From positions 1 to 16,370 of the forward strand of contig JAFLRS010000027.1 of the NCBI GenBank assembly GCA_022511355.1: a stretch of DNA of 16,370 nucleotides, written 5' to 3'. The DNA is from Alistipes sp. Its GTDB lineage: Bacteria; Bacteroidota; Bacteroidia; Bacteroidales; Rikenellaceae. The position numbers and the translations under genes were made by a program. Shown here piece after piece: positions 1 through 8,600 of this stretch (the first letter of the stretch is position 1; each line of letters opens with the position of its first letter). The notes under the pieces were generated by a model, which saw nothing but the letters and a program-made list of their open reading frames with translations, searched no databases and was not told the origin of the DNA.

Positions 1-1565
1 TCGCACGGCCAGTCGCAAGCCTCGTTCATGGCTGTCTTCAGCTCGTAAGCCAAACGTGAGCCGGCTGCGGATGACCATCCGGAACCACTACTAATAAACC
101 ACCTATTACTTGGTGTAGCTGTGTAAGTCGAATACTCATCGTCCAAATTCACACCGTCCAACTTGTAGAAGCGGCAAGCCTCGGCAACCTCCTTGGCCCA
201 CTCTCTTGCTCCCCAGTCGGAAAGACCGGTAAGACCTGCACGGTCGCCGTTGCCCAGCAGACCCAGCTCTACCTTGATGCCCGCTTTGCGCAGAGGCTGA
301 ATGTAGATTTCGGTATTGTCGAGCAGTGCCTGTACGTTGGGGTTGTTGTTCAGGTATACGCGGTCCTCCTCGCCGTTGTAGTTGATGTTCGCTGCAAAGA
401 TTACAACCACATCGAAGAAGTACTGACCGTCGGGCAGACGATACTCAAGCGCATTGAGCGGGTTGGTGTCGTTCACCTCGAAGAAGAGGAAGTTCTTGAC
501 TGTCTTCTCGAACTTGCGCGATACGGCGTAGTTCACGCGGCTGTAAGCGTATGCTATGGTCAGATTGTCGGAGGTAGCCGTAGCTGCAATGGGTACAAGG
601 TAGTCGGTGTTGTAGGTGAGCTGATTAACCGTTATGGTTACCTCTACCTCTGCGGTAGTTTCGCCCGCCTCGATGGTGACTTCGCCGTTGTTGGCTATTT
701 CCACATACTGAACGTCCACAAGCTCGCATGACGTGCCGTGGTTGAAGTTGTATTCGTCGAGATATGCCTCGTCGACGCTCAGCACGAGCGTTACATCGTC
801 GGCAGCAGGCTGTGCCAGCTGTACGGTAATCTTCGAGGTCAGAGTCTCTTCGATGTTTTCGGTATCGTCGATAGCCGACAGAGATATGTCGATAGCACCG
901 TCTTTACCGCGAACCTGACCTACCACGCTCTCCGCCTCCTCGACAGTGTTGCGCTGTACGACAGTGATATGTACGGGCGTAGCCTCGCCTGCAGTAATGG
1001 TGATACGGCCCGAACGCGTTCCGTCGGTGTCGTTCTCCTTCACGTTGATGGTGAGTTTGCCTTCGCCCTTGGTGAGAATTACCCATTCGGGTGCGGTAAC
1101 TTCCCAGCCTTCGGCTACATTGGTCTCTACCGAAACCTCAGCGTCGAGATTGCCTTTCGCATTGAAATAGATTGCCTCTTTCGGCTCTACTGCCAGCACA
1201 TCTTCGCCCTCCTCGGCTCCCGCCTGAATGACTGCTACGTAAACCGGCTGTGCATTGCCCGCCGAAAACTCGAGACGACCTACGCGAGGCGATGTCGATA
1301 CGTTGTTGTCTACATTGATCCTGCATTTGCCGGCTGCGACATCCAACGTTGTGCGAATCCATATGGGGCCCATAACGTTCCACTCTGCGGCATCGGTCTT
1401 GACCGTCAATACCACTTCGTTGTTGTCTGTAGCTGCGAATTCTATATCCGCGCTGCTAGACAATTCCAATGAATTCACCGAATCGGTCTCCTTTTCACAG
1501 GATACCAAACCCGCAGACAGGCATAACAGCAAGCCTGCAAGTCCTTTCAAAATGTTTGTTTTCAT
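1..1565 (-). CDS. GH18 endo-beta-N-acetylglucosaminidase lipoprotein with two BACON domains and DUF1735 (3' end outside window)
   Basis: The gene runs off the left edge, so about 521 residues are visible and the C-terminus is missing. It starts with a lipoprotein signal (MKTNILKGLA..., lipobox LVSC, Cys23) followed by acidic residues (CEKETD), which suits export to the cell surface. Two BACON-like beta-sandwich domains follow (about 30-115 and 125-205; the second has the typical pattern PEWVILTKGEG...TITAGEATPVHITVVQ), then a DUF1735 domain (about 215-345, with YLDEYN and TDYLVPI), then a GH18 TIM barrel from about 350. The catalytic strand reads LDGVNLDDEYS, with D475 and acid/base E477. The spacing and the DDEY form match endoglycosidases of the Endo H/F and BT3987 type, which cut the chitobiose core of N-glycans. 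It is the last visible gene of the operon, 65 bp after the DUF1735-LamG gene. GH18 assignment is firm; N-glycan specificity is inferred from the family and neighbours. Confidence 0.9.
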   Translation of the reverse strand, partial: MKTNILKGLAGLLLCLSAGLVSCEKETDSVNSLELSSSADIEFAATDNNEVVLTVKTDAAEWNVMGPIWIRTTLDVAAGKCRINVDNNVSTSPRVGRLEFSAGNAQPVYVAVIQAGAEEGEDVLAVEPKEAIYFNAKGNLDAEVSVETNVAEGWEVTAPEWVILTKGEGKLTINVKENDTDGTRSGRITITAGEATPVHITVVQRNTVEEAESVVGQVRGKDGAIDISLSAIDDTENIEETLTSKITVQLAQPAADDVTLVLSVDEAYLDEYNFNHGTSCELVDVQYVEIANNGEVTIEAGETTAEVEVTITVNQLTYNTDYLVPIAATATSDNLTIAYAYSRVNYAVSRKFEKTVKNFLFFEVNDTNPLNALEYRLPDGQYFFDVVVIFAANINYNGEEDRVYLNNNPNVQALLDNTEIYIQPLRKAGIKVELGLLGNGDRAGLTGLSDWGAREWAKEVAEACRFYKLDGVNLDDEYSTYTATPSNRWFISSGSGWSSAAGSRLAYELKTAMNEACDWPC

Positions 1566-1587
1566 AGAATTGGTTTTAGAAAGTTAG

Positions 1588-1603
1588 TTTTTATGTGTTT
1601 GGT
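1588..1603 (-). repeat. 16-base leader repeat, copy 1
   Basis: On the minus strand the bases ACCAAACACATAAAAA lie 22 bases before the start codon of the GH18 gene. The identical 16 bases occur at 3965-3980, before the GH18-like lipoprotein gene. The element is A-rich and has no Shine-Dalgarno motif, as is usual for Bacteroidetes leaders. It could help translation or be a remnant of gene duplication. Confidence 0.6.
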
Positions 1604-1630
1604 TATATATGTTTGTTTTGCTTCAAACTC

Positions 1631-2932
1631 TTAGTTTATCTCTACGTTTATCCATTTGGGTGCATGATGGAATTGCATATCGTTGCCGTAAATGGAGTAG
1701 TCTTTGGCCGTTGTCGCTCCGTTGAAACCGCCGTCATTGAACTTCCAGTAGCCGATAAGACCCTCCGACAGAGGCGCAATGCGGTAGAAATGATTCTCGC
1801 TGCGAATCTCATCAAGCGTGAGTACACGATTCCACATACGTATCTCCGAAATGCGGCCGTCCAGGTAGCGGTCCCGCCCTCCGATGTCGTAAGAGTGGCC
1901 TACCCACAGACAGCGCGGCTGACCGTTGTTCTCATCCGAACGGTACGCACTGAAATCGACGGACTTTATGACCGTGAACTCTTGGCTGCCGACCTCCACG
2001 CCGTTCATATAGACGTAGCACATACCCTTGTCGAACGTTACGGCTATATGATACCATTGGCCCAGCTTCATTTTCATATTCGGGTTGGATAACTTCTCAT
2101 CGTCCACCGAATCGGGGTGGGTATAGGCAACCGCCACCTGCAGCTGCGTGTTGGAAAGGTTGGCGTCTCCCACACGAAGCAGGAAGCACTGCTCGATGCC
2201 TATAATCGTCTGAATGCCGGCCTGAATATCGGTCGATTTGTAGGAACTGAGCATTACCAATGCCTCGATTGTGAATGTCTCCAGATCCTTGAACGGCTCG
2301 GAGTTGTTCCAGTCGTGCATACCTTTGTAGTAGTCGTCCGTAATGCGGCTGGCAGGTACTTCGGGGCCTCCCGCCGGCCAGCACATATTCTTGTTGATGT
2401 CGGCAACCACGTTTATAAGGTCCGCCTTCTTGAATACGTAGTACACCGTGCGCGCTCCGTTAAGAATGCCTATCTCTTTGGTGCGGATGCTCACCGGCAG
2501 CACATAATGCTTGTTGTCGTCGATATCCAACTCATCCAGCTTCGTGAATTCAATCGTTACGGGGTTGCTCTCCACCGCTCCCTCTCTGATTACGGCCTGC
2601 GCATTCGACAAATCGTAATACTCCGACGGCAGCAGCAGTGCGTCGGGGTCGTAATAGGCTTTGCGATAGGTCCCGAGGAGCTGCGGGTCGGCCTCGAACA
2701 CGATGTCGATGTCCAATCCTTCAGGTTTCGCTATTCCGACCGACAACTCGCGCTCCATCGAAGTGACATTCTCTTCGCGGTCGATTCGCATATCATGCAT
2801 GAAGACCTTCCCGAGAATAAACACCTTGTTCTCGTAGTGCTGTTTGTTCTCCTGATTGCCGTTGCAGGCCGTCAGGGCCGATGCCGCCATCAACAGCGAC
2901 ATAATGGCTGTGATTTTATTGTATCTCTTCAT
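1631..2932 (-). CDS. DUF1735-LamG lipoprotein, putative surface glycan-binding protein
   Basis: This 433-residue protein has a lipoprotein signal (MKRYNKITAIM..., lipobox LTAC, Cys23). An N-terminal DUF1735 domain (about 45-175) contains KHYVLPVSI, and a C-terminal concanavalin-like LamG_3 domain (about 205-420) contains TFTIEALVML, GQWYHIAVTFD, DGRISEIRMWNRVL and LIGYWKFNDG. LamG_3 domains usually bind sugars or proteins and no hydrolase motif is visible, so it is best read as a surface glycan-binding protein. It lies 22 bp after the GH18-like gene and 65 bp before the GH18 endoglycosidase gene on the same strand, so it is almost certainly co-transcribed with them. The DUF1735 domain is shared with the GH18 protein, which suggests the two proteins sit in the same surface complex. 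BT3986 of B. thetaiotaomicron has, as I recall, the same architecture. Domain calls are solid; ligand is inferred. Confidence 0.85.
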   Translation of the reverse strand: MKRYNKITAIMSLLMAASALTACNGNQENKQHYENKVFILGKVFMHDMRIDREENVTSMERELSVGIAKPEGLDIDIVFEADPQLLGTYRKAYYDPDALLLPSEYYDLSNAQAVIREGAVESNPVTIEFTKLDELDIDDNKHYVLPVSIRTKEIGILNGARTVYYVFKKADLINVVADINKNMCWPAGGPEVPASRITDDYYKGMHDWNNSEPFKDLETFTIEALVMLSSYKSTDIQAGIQTIIGIEQCFLLRVGDANLSNTQLQVAVAYTHPDSVDDEKLSNPNMKMKLGQWYHIAVTFDKGMCYVYMNGVEVGSQEFTVIKSVDFSAYRSDENNGQPRCLWVGHSYDIGGRDRYLDGRISEIRMWNRVLTLDEIRSENHFYRIAPLSEGLIGYWKFNDGGFNGATTAKDYSIYGNDMQFHHAPKWINVEIN

Positions 2933-2954
2933 TTTTTTACGCTCGTTTTACAGG

Positions 2955-3953
2955 TTATTCTGTTTGTTGGTCATCCGTCGCCATGGAAGTTATCATCTCT
3001 GCCGCACTGCGTATCGAGTTGTAGATGCGCCCCGTCGAGTAATAATCATCCTGCGCGTTGGTAATGTAGATGCCCGACTTGGAGAAACGCTCATCGACGG
3101 TCGAAAGCCATTCGGCTGCTACGGCCGGCGTGGGACCCGTCTGTGTAGGGTTCTGCAGAGGCGGTATCGCCGATTCGACCATGAATCGGTCGCTCGGTAC
3201 ATAACTGTCGAGACGTCCGGCCACGTAACGGGTCAGGTCGCTGGCCGCATTGGCCGTGTTGGCCCACAAAACGATATAGCGGCTGTCGCCAACCAACGGA
3301 CGGTATTCATCAAGAAGATTCTGAATGAAACCGTGCATTATCATAATACGGTTGCGGTGCGTCTGACGCCACTGGTATACCATATCCATGAAAATCTTCT
3401 GACCCGGACTGGTAATCGTACCCTTGTAGGCCACTACTATGCCCGCAAAACCGAACTTGTCGCAACTCTCTATCATCGCCTTCGTCCGCTGACGACAATA
3501 TTCCTGAAATTCTGCATCGCCCGGAATATCTTCAGCTTCTCCCATCTCGCTTATCATCTCGTCCCAATCGTTCTGAATGGCCATGTAATCGACATTAGCC
3601 AACGATTGAGTGCCCTTCCTGCTCAGAAGCTCGCGCATCTCATCCACCAGCTCCGATGTCATATTCTCGGGATGCGATACGCATACATAATCCACGATGT
3701 CGGGCAACGAATTGAGATGGTCGGGCTGTCGTGTCGGCCGGCCTTCGGGCGCTGCAAATTCCACCATCAAAATCTTGTGATCCGATTTCTTGTAGTCGCG
3801 CAACTGCTTGAGATAGGCCTCATAAACCGCAGCATTCTCCTGTCCGGGAGGCGTATAGGGAAAATCCAGCGCTTCCGGTTCCGTCCACTTGCTGCACGAT
3901 ACGCCTGCTGCGAGCAGAGCCGTGAGCAATGTCGGTATCAATATCTTTTTCAT
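2955..3953 (-). CDS. Degenerate GH18-like lipoprotein, probable non-catalytic N-glycan-binding protein
   Basis: About 332 residues with a lipoprotein signal (MKKILIPTLL..., lipobox GVSC). An in-frame ATG at 3965 would add MNLT; I prefer 3953 because it gives a standard Lys-rich signal start. The body looks like the TIM barrel of GH18 proteins, with strand-like segments KILMVEFAAPEG, VDYVCVSHP and FGFAGIVVAYKG. The last aligns with the GH18 catalytic strand DGxDxDxE, but all four acidic positions are changed: Ala, Val, Ala and Lys (residues 170, 173, 175 and 177 from the 3953 start). It should therefore have no chitinase-like activity and most likely binds glycan, as proposed for the GH18-like protein beside SusD in N-glycan loci such as BT3985. 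It lies 19-31 bp after susD, depending on the start, and 22 bp before the DUF1735-LamG gene. The fold call rests on motif pattern and context. Confidence 0.75.
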   Translation of the reverse strand: MKKILIPTLLTALLAAGVSCSKWTEPEALDFPYTPPGQENAAVYEAYLKQLRDYKKSDHKILMVEFAAPEGRPTRQPDHLNSLPDIVDYVCVSHPENMTSELVDEMRELLSRKGTQSLANVDYMAIQNDWDEMISEMGEAEDIPGDAEFQEYCRQRTKAMIESCDKFGFAGIVVAYKGTITSPGQKIFMDMVYQWRQTHRNRIMIMHGFIQNLLDEYRPLVGDSRYIVLWANTANAASDLTRYVAGRLDSYVPSDRFMVESAIPPLQNPTQTGPTPAVAAEWLSTVDERFSKSGIYITNAQDDYYSTGRIYNSIRSAAEMITSMATDDQQTE

Positions 3954-3964
3954 AGTTAAATTCA

Positions 3965-3980
3965 TTTTTATGTGTTTGGT
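3965..3980 (-). repeat. 16-base leader repeat, copy 2
   Basis: This copy of ACCAAACACATAAAAA (minus strand) is identical to 1588-1603. It fills most of the gap between susD and the GH18-like gene, ending 11 bases before the preferred start at 3953. Its last A is the first base of the alternative start codon at 3965, which is one more reason to prefer 3953. Confidence 0.6.
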
Positions 3981-3984
3981 CCTT

Positions 3985-5619
3985 TTATTTTCCTATTGCC
4001 GGATTGCAGTCCCACCATATGCGTGTGGCCATGTTGTCGGGACCTCCCAAATATTCGGTTATGGCCTGCTGTATATTCGTGGCGTTGTTGGTGTACTCGG
4101 CCTGAGGGTAGGGCATACGTCGTGCGCCGAGTTTGGAATCGACCACGCCGCCGCTCTTGTTGCCGGTCTCGGTAGCCGGTATCAGATGCGGATAGCCCGT
4201 GCGTCGATAGTCATTCCATGCCTCGTGGCCTATGTTGAAGTTGGCAATCCACTTCTGGATTATGATGCGCTCCTGAACCGATTCGTCATCTTTCCACGCC
4301 ACACTTACCGACGACAGCAATTCACTATAGGAGTTGTTGCCCGTAGGGTCGGTATAGCGTTCGGGCGTACTCTGGTCGTCGGCCAGATACCCGTCGACAC
4401 CTGACGCACCCCATTGTTCGAACGAAAGACGAATTCCCTGCTCGTAGAAACTCTTTGCATCGCCTTGCATATTGAAACCGAATATCGCGGCAGCTTCGGC
4501 TCTCAGGAATGCCACTTCTGCTGCATTCATCCACTGCAACGGAGTGTCTGTGGAGACGTTTACACCCGAGAATTTGTGGCCGATTTCATTCATCGACGGA
4601 ATCTCGATGCCGCGACGCATACCTACGAATTCGTAACCGTCCCATTCGGACGGAACGAAATACTGTGCGCGGCGCGGATCGTTGTATCCGTTCATGTAGC
4701 AGATAATGTCGGCTGCTACATGCGAGTCGCCGCCCGTGAGGCAGCTGCCGTTGCCGCTATGCTCCGGAGTATTGTAGCGCGTACATACCCGCAATGGATT
4801 TCCGTCCTTGCCGAAGGCCGTAGACGGAAGGGTCGCATTGTCGGAGTTGGAGATGATTACTCCGTAAGCTCCGTTATCGGTATTTACTGCACTTTCTGCC
4901 ATTTCGCGCGCCTTTTCAGGTGCTGCATATACGATACGCATTGCCAGACGAAGTTTCATCGAATTGGCGAAACGGCACCATTTGTCGAGATCGCCGCCGT
5001 AGATGGGGTCGATGCTTGATGAAATGCTGCGAATCGAGCAGTTGGTGAGAATCTCGATTGCTTCATTCAGCTCCTCGAACATACGGTCGTAGACCTGCTC
5101 CTGGGAGTCATATGCAACCTGAATTTTGCCGTCCTGACCTATCTGCGAATAGGGTATGGGTCCGAATGTGTCGGTTACGCGATTCATGGCGCATACTTTG
5201 ACTACCTGCGCGATAGCCAAAACGCTGTCATCATCGGTCAGACCCTTCAACTCATCGAGATTGGCATAGAGCTTCGGGATTATCTGGTCGCTGGCCATGA
5301 GTACGTTGGTCCAGTTGTCGGTAGGATTGTAGTTGTCTATCGTGTTGGCGAAACCGTGGTTAGTGGTGGCATAGTAACCGCCGCAAACACTGCCCAGCAG
5401 AGCTTCGGTAAACTGTGTGGTGTTTATGTCGGTCGAGATTACGGAACTGCACAAAGCCTTCATGGCGGCGCTGGCAGCATAACCGTCGGTCTGCATCTGA
5501 CCTTTATCGACCTCATACGGATTTCGGTTGATATCCATATAGTTGCCCGTGCAGGCCGATATCGCGACGGCCGGCAGGAGCATGATTTTGCTTATGATAT
5601 TGAGTTTCATATTGCTCAT
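3985..5619 (-). CDS. susD: SusD/RagB-family outer-membrane glycan-binding lipoprotein
   Basis: This 544-residue lipoprotein (lipobox AISAC, Cys23) has the SusD layout of a TPR-like helical scaffold: NPYEVDKGQM near the N-terminus, then NPTDNWTNVLMASDQIIPKL, VTDTFGPIPYSQIG, YDRMFEELNEAIEIL, KWCRFANSMKLRLAMRI and an ending in TRIWWDCNPAIGK. It looks closest to the SusD-like_2 branch. SusD proteins cap the SusC barrel at the cell surface and deliver oligosaccharides to it. The gene starts 3 bp after the susC stop, and a second possible start (MKLNII) lies at 5610, so translation is probably coupled to susC. The downstream GH18 genes suggest an N-glycan-type ligand, but the sequence of SusD itself does not reveal its ligand. 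Symbol is by family, not orthology. Confidence 0.93.
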   Translation of the reverse strand: MSNMKLNIISKIMLLPAVAISACTGNYMDINRNPYEVDKGQMQTDGYAASAAMKALCSSVISTDINTTQFTEALLGSVCGGYYATTNHGFANTIDNYNPTDNWTNVLMASDQIIPKLYANLDELKGLTDDDSVLAIAQVVKVCAMNRVTDTFGPIPYSQIGQDGKIQVAYDSQEQVYDRMFEELNEAIEILTNCSIRSISSSIDPIYGGDLDKWCRFANSMKLRLAMRIVYAAPEKAREMAESAVNTDNGAYGVIISNSDNATLPSTAFGKDGNPLRVCTRYNTPEHSGNGSCLTGGDSHVAADIICYMNGYNDPRRAQYFVPSEWDGYEFVGMRRGIEIPSMNEIGHKFSGVNVSTDTPLQWMNAAEVAFLRAEAAAIFGFNMQGDAKSFYEQGIRLSFEQWGASGVDGYLADDQSTPERYTDPTGNNSYSELLSSVSVAWKDDESVQERIIIQKWIANFNIGHEAWNDYRRTGYPHLIPATETGNKSGGVVDSKLGARRMPYPQAEYTNNATNIQQAITEYLGGPDNMATRIWWDCNPAIGK

Positions 5620-5622
5620 CTG

Positions 5623-8600
5623 TTAGAATTTGACTCTGATATTGAAGCCTATGTTTCTCAGCGCGGGCATCATGAAGTAGTCGATACCCTGATAATAGTT
5701 GCCGGTCGTGGCTATGGATTCGGGATCGAACGGTGCCTTGTTGTAAATCATCCACAAGTTGCGTCCCACGAGCGAAATGTTGATTTCACACACATTCTTG
5801 AGAGTCTTTCGGGGTATTGTATAGCCCACCGATGCCTCCTGCAGACGCACGTTGGTTGCTGAATATGTGTAGTATTGCGGAACTGCAGAGCCGTCGGCGA
5901 TTGTGCGGTACCATATGTCGGGCGCAATGGTGTCATTGCCGTTTATTGTCACGAATCCGGCATCGCGTGCGGCTGCCGAGGCCTCCGATACTCCGTAGAA
6001 GTCGAGCATGGCCTGCGTGCGTGAGAATACCACGCCGCCTATGCGGGCCGAAATGAGGAATCCGAAATTGAAGTTCTTTATTCGGAAGTCATTGCGCCAT
6101 GCCATGTTGGCATCGGGCAATACGCTTCCCAACTTGACATACTTGTTCACATCCTTTATGGATTCGGTGGCGATTGCTCCATCCTGGTCTACGTAGATTT
6201 TACCGTTGTCATCATGTTTGAGGTCTATCATCGAGTAGAGGTCACCCAACGTGCCGCCCTCCTTCAGTATGAAGTGGGCCTGACCCAAACCGTTCATGTC
6301 GAGCAGCGAAATGTCGAAGTATTCGCCCGAAACGGGATTGTAGACGTTGTTGGCAAGCGAGATAATCTTGTTGCGATTGATAGAGAGCGTATAGTTCGAA
6401 TCCCATGAGAATATTCCCCATTTATTGGAGTAGCCCAAAGCCACCTCCACGCCCTGGTTGCGCACGTTACCCGACTGAATGTAGATGTCGGAGTAGCCCG
6501 AACCTATCGAAATCTGAGGACTGAAGGTCTGGTTGCGCGTGTTGGAGCGATAATATGTCACATCAAGATTGAAGTGCTTGAGGAATCGCATGGTAAGACC
6601 CACCTCGAGCGATTCTGTGCGTTCGGGTTTGAGGTCGTACATGGGATATTGCGTCTGCGTGTTCCACGACAGACCGGAACTGCTCCAGCTGTACATGGGG
6701 TTGGCTATGTAACGCTCGAAAGCGACACCCACCGATGCGTAAGATGCGCGTACCTTTATATAAGAGAGATTTTCGGGCATACGGTCGAATATCTGCGAAA
6801 CCACTACCGAAGCACCTACCGAGGGATAGAAGAACGATTTGGTGTTGGAGTGGGGGCCTGCCAGCTGCGAGGGCCAGTCGTTACGGCCGGTGAGCGTCAG
6901 ATAGTAGGTGCCTTTGTATCCCAATTCGGCCGATGCGAATATCGATTGGGTCTGTTCGCGCCAACCCTCCTGCAACCGCTGCGTATTGCGCGAATTGCTG
7001 ATGTTCTGTATGTTGAATACGTTGGTCAGACCCGGGTCTTCGTCCGAGATTTTACCGTCGGCAATCGGACCGCGCACCTTCATGGCGTCGCTCTTCATAT
7101 CCGAAATCGAAGCACCGATGTTGGCCTGAAGATTCCAGTCTTCGTTGAATTGTTTGTTGATATTTACCAGCACGTCGCCGTAGACCTGACGGTCCATGGT
7201 TTTGGTTATGCCGTAGAGTCCGCGTTCGGAGTATTCGGTGAGCTGAGTGTTGGTCGTGGCATAGAACTTTTCGGAATACTCGTTGTGCGAGTTGTCTATG
7301 CGGATACGTCCGACGACATTCAGCCAGTCGAGAATGTCATACGACAGCGAGGCGTTGAGCATATAGCGGTCCTTGCGGTTCTCGCGCAGGTTGCGGTAGT
7401 TGATCCAGTAGGGGTTCTGCATCGTTAAACCGGCATCGCCTACGGGCCAGTATTGAGCATAGAGACGACGTGATGTATCCCATCGCTCGTAGAGCTGAAT
7501 ATCTTCCCAGTTGTTGCCGCGGGGAAAGAGGTAAACGCCTACCAACGGGTTGTTGTAGGTTCCCTGATTTATCATATTGCGGTCTTGCTGCAATACGTAG
7601 CTTGCACCGGCATCGAGAATCATCTTGTTATGAAGGAACGATGTCGTATTGCGGAACGTAAAGTTGTAGCGGTTGTAGGCGTTGTTGGGGACTATTCCGT
7701 CGGAGTTCACGGCGCCTGCCGAGAAGTAGGTCTGGTTCTTTTCCGAGCCGACCGAGAGGGAGACGTTCTGATTCGATATTACTCCGGTGCGGAAGTAGTC
7801 TTTGCGAGGCTCGTAACCGCTCGAGTTTGCCGAATTGAGTCCGCGTCCCCAGCTGAGGATTTCGCTGCCGACGGCCGACGAGATATCGCCCGTACCATAG
7901 CGGTTCTGGAAGCGTGGGAGTACGAAGGGCTGAACGACATCGACGCCGCTGGCCACCGTTACCGACAGACGTCCTGCCTGACCTTTTTTGGTGGTGACGA
8001 CGATTGCGCCGTTGGCGGCATCCGAGCCGTAGAGAGCGGCTGCTGCGGCACCGGTCAGCACCGAAATGGATTCGATGTCTTCGGGGTTGATGTCGGCGAT
8101 GGGGTCGGTGGTACCCTGCGAGCCGAATTCGGTGCTGCCTTCGCGTGCTTTGGTGAACATGGGCACGCCGTCGATGACATAGAGTGCGTTCGAAGTCTGC
8201 GAGATGGATTTGGTACCGCGCATGACGACTTTCGACGCACCGCCGACTCCGGCCGACGAGGCGTTGATATTTACACCGGCGATTTTACCGTTAAGCGAAT
8301 TGATGAAGTTGGCGTCCTTGTGAGTGGTGACATCGTCTGCATTCACCTGCTGGACGTTGTAGGAGAGCGCTTTTTCCGAGCGCTTGATGCCGAGAGCCGT
8401 AACGACTATGGCGTCGAATTCGACTGCCGACTCTTTGAGAACGAAGTCTACGGTCGTGCGGCCGTTGAGTTGCTCTTCTTGTGTGTCATAACCTAAGTAG
8501 TTGGCTACTAATGTTATAGGCGACTGTATGGGGGGGGGTATTTTGAAGGAGTAGCTACCGTCGATGCCGGTACTTGCACCGATTGAGCTGTCCTTCACGA

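Noticed and set aside
738..4404. Long plus-strand frames opposite the lipoprotein genes
   Set aside because: They are antisense shadows of the minus-strand PUL genes, which have signal peptides and recognisable domains; the plus-strand products do not.
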